Assembly: GCA_030533445.1 (NCBI GenBank)
Contig: CM060069.1
Coordinates: 1,007,756 to 1,071,755 of the forward strand
Length of the DNA stretch: 64,000 nucleotides
Source: Cyprinodon diabolis
Lineage: Eukaryota > Chordata > Actinopteri > Cyprinodontiformes > Cyprinodontidae
Direction of reading: 5' to 3'
Part shown: piece after piece, positions 36,011 through 44,600 of the stretch
How the letters are laid out: every line of letters begins with the position of its first letter
How positions within the stretch are numbered: position 1 is the first letter of the stretch
Notes under the pieces: model-generated
Told to the model about the DNA's origin: nothing
Databases searched by the model: none
What the model saw: the letters and a program-made list of their open reading frames with translations, nothing else
Position numbers and translations under genes: made by a program

Positions 36011-36747
36011 GATAGAATGAAGCAGAATGGTGAAAAAGGGGTCCCTATGTCCTCCAGCAGTCTAAGCCTATAGCAGCAGAACTATAGAGATATAGAATGA
36101 AGCAGAATGGTGAAAAAGGAGTCCCTATGTCCTCCAGCAGTCTGAGCCTATAGCAGCAGAACTATAGAGATATAGAATGAAGCAGAATGGTGAAAAAGGG
36201 GTCCCTATGTCCTCCAGCAGTCTAAGCCTATAGCAGCAGAACTATAGAGATATAGAATGAAGCAGAATGGTGAAAAAGGGGTCCCTATGTCCTCCAGCAG
36301 TCTAAGCCTATAGCAGCAGAACTATAGAGATATAGAATGAAGCAGAATGATGAAAAAGGAGTCCCTATGTCCTCCAGCAGTCTAAGCCTATAGCAGCAGA
36401 ACTATAGAGATATAGAATGAAGCAGAATGATGAAAAAGGGGTCCCTATGTCCTCCAGCAGTCTGAGCCTATAGCAGCAGAACTATAGAGATATAGAATGA
36501 AGCAGAATGGTGAAAAAGGGGTCCCTATGTCCTCCAGCAGTCTAAGCCTATAGCAGCAGAACTATAGAGATATAGAATGAAGCAGAATGGTGAAAAAGGA
36601 GTCCCTATGTCCTCCAGCAGTCTAAGCCTATAGCAGCAGAACTATAGAGATATAGAATGAAGCAGAATGATGAAAAAGGGTCCCTATGTCCTCCAGCAGT
36701 CTGAGCCTATAGCAGCAGAACTATAGAGATAGATCAGGATAACCTGA
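36011..36747 (-). repeat. 80-bp tandem repeat derived from LINE 3' UTR, about nine copies
   Basis: The decamer GTCCCTATGT recurs at 36041, 36121, 36201, 36281, 36361, 36441, 36521 and 36601, an exact 80-base period, and then at about 36680 in a last copy one base shorter. The unit is the reverse complement of LINE positions about 34139-34220 (the TAGTTCTGCTGCTATAGGC region). The copies differ by only one to three bases each. Confidence 0.95.
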
Positions 36748-37159
36748 GTATTTTAGATGGCGTATAAGAAAGGTGGAGTTACAGTAGAGCCAAGCTCTGT
36801 TCTCTTTATTCCATATTCCAGCTAGTTTGATGATGTCAAACATTAAAGTGTGATTATTAGAATCATGCCCTGTATTCAACTGTTGGTTATTTTTGATATT
36901 TTATGCAGCATTTTAAAGGGTCTTCTCTTTTAGATGGTAAAATCATAAAATAAGTATTTGAACCCCCTGCTATTTTAAAAGTTGTCCCTCTTAGAAATCA
37001 TGGAGGGTCTGAAATTGTCATCGTAGGTCCATGCCCACTGTCAGAGACATTATCTAAAAGAAAATCCAGAAATCACAATAAATTATTTTTTAAACTATTT
37101 ATTTGTATGATCCAGCTGTCTATCAGCTAGAATTCTGATCCTCAAAGACCTAACGGGTC

Positions 37160-37375
37160 TTTTTGTTTGTTTTATTGTCATTACACTGTCACAAGTACAG
37201 TGCATTGAAACCATCCCACCGGGGAGCAGTCGGCTACCATTGTGGGGCGTCCAGGGAGCATTGTGGGGTTAGGGTCTTACTCAGGGACCCAGAATGGAAG
37301 GACGTTTGTGGGAGTGGTGCTGGAACTCACAGGACGGGTGACTTACCACTTGAGCTAGCCAGCTGCTACAGCTAG
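37160..37375 (+). repeat. Nested dispersed-repeat fragment (SINE-like or MITE-like)
   Basis: The stretch TTGTCATTACACTGTCACAAG, then GGGGAGCAGTCGGC, GGGGTTAGGGTCTTACTCAGG and GACCCAGAATGG interrupts the Tc1 element. Related sequence occurs at 42470-42610 and in part at 51751-51840, so this is a dispersed family. I cannot name it. Confidence 0.55.
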
Positions 37376-37483
37376 CCAGACATTATAGCTGTCCAAAGAC
37401 ACTAGAGACTAAACTGTCCACCTCCACAAGGCTGGAGAGGACTATAGGTGAACAAAGCTCCACTGTTGGAGCTTCATTAGAAA

Positions 37484-38227
37484 ATGGAAGAAGCTCAACA
37501 TGACTGTCATCCTCCCTCAGACTGGGGCTCCATGCTGGATCTCACCTGGTGGGAGCTGGCCAATGACCTGGAAAGAGCTGGGACTGCCGTGTCCATGGTT
37601 ACCGTTGGTAATACACTAAGAAGTCATGGTTTGACATCATGCATGGAAGGTTCCCTTAAAGCAGCTCATGTCAGGCCGTCTGCAGTTAATGAGCATCTGG
37701 ATGATCCAGAGGAATCATGGGAGAAAGTCATGTGATCAGATGAGACCAAAATAGAACTTTTTGGTCATAATTCCACTAACCGTGATTGGAGGAAGAACAC
37801 CATCCCTACTGTGAAGCACGGAGGTGGTAGCATCATGCTCTGGGCGCATTTTCTGCACATGGGACAGGGTGACTGCACTGTATTAAGGAGAGGAGGACCG
37901 GGGCCATGATTGCCAGATTCTGGGGAACAACCTGCTCCCCTCAGTTAGAGCATTGCAGATTGGGGGAGGCTGGGTCTTCCAGCATCACAATAAGCCAGGA
38001 TAGCCAAGGAGCGGTTCTGGAAGAAGCAGATCTATGTTCTGGTGTGGCCTAGCCAGTCTCCAGACCTAAACCCAATAGAGAATCTATGGAGGGATCTACA
38101 GCCCAGAAAGCTGACTGATCTAGAGAAGATCTGTGTGGAGGAGTGGGCCAAAATCCCTGCTGCAGTGCAAACCTGGCGAAAAACTACAGGAAACGTTTCC
38201 CTCTGGAAACAAAGGACCAAATATTAA
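37484..38227 (+). pseudogene. Tc1/mariner-type transposase relic
   Basis: Fragments of a DDE transposase are recognisable. The start of the catalytic region lies around 37735-37900 (AAATAGAACTTTTTGGTCAT and TGGAGGAAGAACACC, corresponding to the KIELFG and the W-R-K-N-T region of fish Tc1 transposases). The C-terminal block at 38042-38227 reads [19 protein letters not shown], a hallmark of the family. Stops and frameshifts separate the pieces, so no active enzyme is encoded. Confidence 0.85.
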
Positions 38228-38504
38228 CATTTATTCTCTCAGCTGTTTAAATACTTGCAGCTGAATCATACAAATAAATAGTTAAATAAATCATAGATTG
38301 TGATTTCTGAATTTTTATTTTCACATTATGTCTCTTACAGTGGACATACACCTACCATGAACATTTCAGACCCTCCATGATTTCTTTTAAAATGCTTATT
38401 TTGCTGTGGATGTTGACCAGTTTGAGTCCTACAGATGGAGCAGGAACATCTTCCATCCGTCGCTTTATAGGTTTTCCTTTCCTCTGCCGCGTGTTTTCCT
38501 CCAG

Positions 38505-38627
38505 AGCTCTGCAGCGATGCCTGAGGTGCGGGACCTTTCAGAGGCTTTACCGGAGATGTCCATGGATCCCATCACTGGCGTTGGAGTCGTGGCTTCCAGG
38601 AACAGGGCCCCCACTGGATATGATGTG
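38505..38627 (+). CDS. mvb12b: mvb12b exon with the MPEV start
   Basis: The acceptor is GTTTTCCTCCAG, ending at 38504, and the donor GTAAAC is at 38628. It encodes residues 1-37, ending GYDV in phase 0. The twelve bases before the ATG are open in frame, so this may be a second exon of a longer isoform. Confidence 0.88.
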
Positions 38628-41600
38628 GTAAACATAAAGGAGAGATTGCTCTCTGTAAATTACTGACATATTTCTAATATGCAAACAAACTGAACATCAG
38701 CTGTTTGCTTCCAACCTAGTAGCCATGTTGGCCCTCAGACATCCGTAGGTTCGGAGCGTCCTCAGATTGCGTGTGTCAGTATTCCTGTTTGTGTCCTTCC
38801 TCTAGATATCTACAACCACGGATGGCCTGGATGCAGACCTGTGGAAGGATGGCCTGTTCAAATCCAAGGTGACGCGCTACCTCTGCTTCACCAGAGTTTT
38901 CTCCAAGGAAAATGTAAGTGAGTCCGTTCAGCAGCCTCAGAAACGCTCCACTGATGCAGGTTAGCTGAGGCTGATCTGATCTTTAAAGTCTTAACACATT
39001 TAAAAATTAATCAATAGTGAGTAAACCAGCAAAGTAAAATGATTAATTTACCTGTCAGGTGTGTTTATTTGGTGAAAGTTTGCACTGAACTCAGCAGGTT
39101 GGTTCTAATTGTTCTTGGAGGCGACGCTGTTGGAAGCAGAACAGGTTCATCTCACATCCTAAAAGCTGCTTTAAGGCTCTGAAATGTTCACCGTTTCTCA
39201 GTCTGTGTACTCGTGCGTCCTCGTGAAACACCATCAGCCTCAGCCCTATTACTGTTCCAATTCACAAGAACAGCAGACCAAGAACGGACAAAGTCCCAGG
39301 ATGTTGTTCTGGCCCCTCCCTCTTTACCCCGCATGCATCAGAGCAGACTGGTCCTTTCTTCAGACTGACAGCTGTCCCAGCATGCACTGCGGCAGCAGCA
39401 GCTTCCAGGTTGGGCCTAACGTCGGCCCGTCTGCGGCTGCCGGAGCCTGTCGTCGGTCCGTCTGTGGCGGCCGGGGCCTAATGTCGGCCCGTCTGCGGCG
39501 GCCAGGGGCCTGTCGGCCCGTCTGCGGCGGCCAGGGGTCTGTCGGCCCGTCTGCGACGGCCAGGGGCCTGTCGGCCCGTCTGCGGCGGCCAGGGCCTAAT
39601 GTCGGCCCGCCTGCGGCGGCCGGAGCCTGTGGTCGGCCCGCCTGCGGCGGCCAGGGCCTAATGTCGGCCCGCCTGCGGCGGCCGGAGCCTGTCGTCGGCC
39701 CGTCTGCGGCGGCCAGGGGCCTGTCGGCCCGTCTGCGACGGCCAGGGGCCTGTCGGCCCGTCTGCGGCGGCCAGGGCCTAATGTCGGCCCGCCTGCGGCG
39801 GCCGGAGCCTGTGGTCGGCCCGCCTGCGGCGGCCAGGGGCTAACGTCGGCCCGCCTGCGGCGGCCGGAGCCTGTGGTCGGCCCGCCTGCGGCTGCCGGAG
39901 CCTGTCGTCGGTCCGTCTGCGGCGGCCGGAGCCTGTCGTCGGCCCGTCTGCGGCGGCCGGAGCCTGTCGTCGGCCCGTCTGCGGCTGCCGGAGCCTGTCG
40001 TCGGTCCGTCTGCGGCGGCCGGGGCCTAATGTCGGCCCGTCTGCGGCGGCCAGGGGCCTGTCGGCCCGTCTGCGACGGCCAGGGGCCTGTCGGCCCGTCT
40101 GCGGCTGCCGGGACCTAACGTCGGCCCATCTGCGGCGGCCGGGGGCCTGTCGGCCCATCTGCGGCGGCCAGGGGCCTGTCGGCCCGTCTGCGGCGGCCGG
40201 GGGCTAACGTCGGCCCGCCTGCGGCGGCCGGAGCCTGTCGTCGGTCCATCTGCGGCGGCCGGGGCCTAATGTCGGCCCGTCTGCGGCGGCCAGGGGCCTG
40301 TCGGCCCGTCTGCGACGGCCAGGGGCCTGTCGGCCCGTCTGCGGCGGCCAGGGCCTAATGTCGGCCCGTCTGCGGCTGCCGGGACCTAACGTCGGCCCAT
40401 CTGCGGCGGCCGGGGGCCTGTCGGCCCATCTGCGGCGGCCAGGGGCCTGTCGGCCCGTCTGCGGCGGCCGGGGGCTAACGTCGGCCCGCCTGCGGCGGCC
40501 GGAGCCTGTGGTCGGCCGGAGCCTGTGGTCGGCCCGCCTGCGGCGGCCGGAGCCTGTGGTCGGCCCGTCTGCGGCGGCCGGGACCTAATGTCGGCCCGTC
40601 TGCGGCTGCCGGGACCTCACATCGGCCCATCTGCGGCGGCCAAGGGTCTGTCGGCCCGTCTGCGGCGGCCGGGGGATAACGTCGGCCCGCCTGCGGCGGC
40701 CGGAGCCTGTCGTCGGCCCGTCTGCTGCGGCTGGGGGCTAACGTCGGCCCGTCTGCGGCGGCCGGGGGCTAACATCGGCCCGTGCTGTGCTTGTAACAGG
40801 ATAGCTGGAGCTTTTTACTGGATCCAAAGTGGGCGGAGCTAAAACTAGCTGAGTTGTGCTTCCTGAGGAAGGGTTTTCATCTCAAATACTAAATGTATTG
40901 CAGCAGCTTTTGTCTGTTTCTGCTCCGTGTTGCTGGTTCTTAGAGGCTGTGTTCACCTAACGATTGGTTAATGGCGTCCGTAGTAATGTGGTGGTTTCTG
41001 TCCTCCTGCTCGTTGGTTGCTGCTCTAATCTCATGTGCTTCTCTGTTCTAGAGCCATTTAGGCAACGTTCTTGTAGACATGAAGCTAATCGATATAAAGG
41101 ACACCCTGCCGGTGGGCTTCATCCCCATCCAGGAGACGGTGGACACACGTAAGTCAGCCCAAAGCCAAAGGCCTCTGAGCTCCAAGTCCCGTTTGGCTTT
41201 TCTTCATCTGCTTGCTGTGTTTGAGGCTCCTCTCAGCCTGTCTGTCTCCACAGAGGAGCAGGCCTTCAGAAAGAGGCGGCTGTGCATCAAGTTCATCCCC
41301 AGAGACTCTACAGAGGCGGCCATCTGCGACATCCGGATCCTGGGCCGCACCAAGCAGGCCCCCCCTCAGTACACCTTCATTGGGTGAGCTGAGCTTTAGG
41401 CCAGAGCAGCTAAAGCTGAGCTCTGTCTGAGTTTAACCTGTTCTGTGTTCTGTTGGCTGGCAGGGAGCTGAACAACATGGGAATCTGGTACCGCATGGGG
41501 ACCGTTCCTCGGGCTCAAGACTCCACCCACGCACCAACCACCAACAATGTCCAAAACGCTAATTCATGCGCCGTCCCCGTCCCCGCGGCTCCTCTTCCCA

Positions 41601-44600
41601 AGTACGTGACTGATCAGTCGGCCCGCATGCAGCAACAACCCTGAGACACTGCTGATGGTGAACGGCAGAGCAGAGTTGGAGCCACAGGCTCCTCCTCCTG
41701 TTGCTGAGATGATCATGATGGAGGACATACTGGTCCTTCAGTTCCAGTCTCAGGTCTCTGACCCCTCAGTGTCTCAGGTCTCTGACCCCTCAGGTCTCTG
41801 ACCCCTCAGGTCTCTGACCCCTTAGTGTCTCAGGTCTCTGACCCCTCCGGTCTCTGACCCCTCAGTGTCTCAGGTCTCTGACCCCTCAGGTCTCTGACCC
41901 CTCAGGTCTCTGACCCCTCAGGTCTCTGACCCCTTAGTGTCTCAGGTCTCTGACCCCTCAGGTCTCTGACCCCTCCGGTCTCTGACCCCTCAGTGTCTCA
42001 GGTCTCTGACCCCTCAGGTCTCTGACCCCTCAGTGTCTCAGGTCTTTGACCCCTCAGGTCTCTGACCCCTTAGTGTCTCAGGTCTCTGACCCCTCAGGTC
42101 TCTGACCCCTCAGGTCTCTGACCCCTTAGTGTCTCAGGTCTCTGACCCCTCAGGTCTCTGACCCCTCCGGTCTCTGACCCCTCAGTGTCTCAGGTCTCTG
42201 ACCCCTCAGGTCTCTGACCCCTCAGGTCTCTGACACCTTAGTGTCTCAGGTCTCTGACCCCTCAGGTCTCTGACCCCTCCGGTCTCTGACCCCTCAGTGT
42301 CTCAGGTCTCTGACCCCTCAGGGTCTCAGGTCTCTGATCCCTCAGTGTCTCAGGGACCAGAGCTGTGGTATCAGAGCAGCTGAGGTGTGGCCAGAACTCA
42401 GGTTCTGCTCTGATGGACCCAGAGAAAGTTCTGAGAAGAACTTCAAAACGAAGAAAGAAGAATTTTCATTCTCATTCCACTTTCACATTACAGAGGAATG
42501 AAATGCATTTACCCCCTCCCTATGGGGAGCAGGGGGCCGCCAAGGGAGCAGTGGGGGGTTAGGGGTCTCGCTCAGGGACCCAGAGTGAATCTGGGAGTGC
42601 GAGTGGAACTCAGAATGTCTCCTCTCAGACGGACGTCTCCTGTCATACGGACGTCTTCGGGACGTCCTCTGGAATGTCTCCTGTCAGATGGACGTCTTCA
42701 GGACGTCTTCTGGAACGTCTCCTCTCAGACAGATGTCTCCTGTCAGACAGACGTCTTCAGGACGTCCTCTGGAACGTCTCCTCTCAGACAGACGTCTTCG
42801 GGACGTCCTCTGGAACGTCTCCTCTCAGACAGATGTCTCCTGTCAGACAGACTTCTTCAGGACGTCCTCTGGAACGTCTCCTCTCAGACAGATGTCTCCT
42901 GTCAGACGGACGTCTTCAGGACGTCCTCTGGAATGTCTCCTGTCAGATGGAGGTCTTCAGGACGTCCTCTGGACCGTCTCTTGTCAGACAGACGTCTTCA
43001 GGACGTCCTCTGGAACATCTCCTCTCAGACAGACGTCTTCAGGACGTCCTCTGGAACGTCTCCTCTCAGACAGATGTCTCCTGTCAGACGGACGTCTTCA
43101 GGACGTCCTCTGGAACGTCTCCTGTCAGACAGACGTCTTCAGGACGTCCTCTGGAATGTCTCCTGTCAGATGGACGTCTTCAGGACGTCCTCTGGACCGT
43201 CTCTTGTCAGATGGACGTCTTCAGGACGTCCTCTGGAACGTCTCCTGTCAGACAGACGTCTTCAAGACGTCCTCTGGAACGTCTCCTGTCAGACAGACGT
43301 CTTCAGGACGTCCTCTGGAACGTCTCCTCTCAGACAGACGTCTTCAGGACGTCCTCTGGACCGTCTCTTGTCAGACAGACGTCTTCAGGACGTCCCCTGG
43401 AACGTCTCCTCTCAGACAGACGTCTCCTGTCAGACGGACGTCTTCAGGACGTCCTCTGGAACGTCTCCTCTCAGACAGACGTCTCCTGTCAGACGGACGT
43501 CTTCAGGACGTCCTCTGGAACGTCTCCTCTGGAACGTCTCCTCTCAGACAGACGTCTCCTGTCAGACGGACGTCTTCAGGACGTCCTCTGGAACGTCTCC
43601 TCTCAGACAGACGTCTTCAGGACGTCCTCTGGAACGTCTCCTCTCAGACAGACGTCTTCAGGACGTCCTCTGGACCGTCTCTTGTCAGACAGACGTCTTC
43701 AGGACGTCCCCTGGAACGTCTCCTCTCAGACAGACGTCTCCTGTCAGACGGACGTCTTCAGGACGTCCTCTGGAACGTCTCCTCTCAGACAGACGTCTCC
43801 TGTCAGACGGACGTCTTCAGGACGTCCTCTGGAACGTCTCCTCTGGAACGTCTCCTCTCAGACAGACGTCTCCTGTCAGACGGACGTCTTCAGGACGTCC
43901 TCTGGAACGTCTCCTCTCAGACAGACGTCTTCAGGACGTCCTCTGGAACGTCTCCTCTCAGACAGACGTCTTCAGGACGTCCTCTGGAACGTCTCCTCTC
44001 AGACAGACGTCTTCAGGACGTCCTCTGGAACGTCTCCTCTCAGACAGACGTCTCCTGTCAGACAGACGTCTTCAGGACGTCCTCTGGAACGTCTCCTGTC
44101 AGACAGACGTCTTCAGGACGTCCTCTGGAACGTCTCCTGTCAGACAGACGTCTTCAGGACGTCCTCTGGAACGTCTCCTGTCAGACGGACGTCTTCAGGA
44201 CGTCCTCTGGAACGTCTCCTCTCAGACAGACGTCTCCTGTCAGACGGACGTCTTCAGGACGTCCTCTGGAACGTCTCCTCTGGAACGTCTCCTCTCAGAC
44301 AGACGTCTCCTGTCAGACGGACGTCTTCAGGACGTCCTCTGGAACGTCTCCTCTCAGACAGACGTCTTCAGGACGTCCTCTGGAACGTCTCCTCTCAGAC
44401 AGACGTCTTCAGGACGTCCTCTGGAACGTCTCCTCTCAGACAGACGTCTTCAGGACGTCCTCTGGAACGTCTCCTCTCAGACAGACGTCTCCTGTCAGAC
44501 AGACGTCTTCAGGACGTCCTCTGGAACGTCTCCTGTCAGACAGACGTCTTCAGGACGTCCTCTGGAACGTCTCCTGTCAGACAGACGTCTTCAGGACGTC

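Larger units (their letters stand above)
35676..36747 (-). mobile_element. Antisense L2-like LINE 3' fragment with two internal expansions
   Basis: Read on the minus strand, this runs from LINE 3' UTR (complement of the region after the RT stop, ending at 36747 with GGATAACCTGA) to the LINE tail (TTCAATTCAGTGCAGTTTATTTCTATAG at its low-coordinate end, then AATTCACATCACATCATCTCA near 35911-35931). Two parts of it have been tandemly expanded and are listed separately. Confidence 0.75.
36948..38400 (+). mobile_element. Degenerate Tc1-like DNA transposon with long terminal inverted repeats
   Basis: The sequence near 36970-37110 (TTTTAAAA, then GAAATCATGGAGGGTCTGAAA, GACATTAT, CAGAAATCACAAT and TATTTATTTGTATGAT) is matched in reverse complement at about 38263-38397, forming imperfect inverted repeats of roughly 130-140 bases. 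Transposase remnants lie between them. AAGTATTTGAACCCCC at the left end is typical of fish Tc1 elements; the extreme right end is missing. The element ends only about 100 bases upstream of the first recognised mvb12b exon. It carries a nested repeat fragment at 37160-37375. Confidence 0.85.

Noticed and set aside
39184..40842. Ala/Arg/Gly/Pro-rich open frames in mvb12b intron 2
   Set aside because: They lie wholly within a GC-rich minisatellite inside an intron whose flanking exons join in correct phase.
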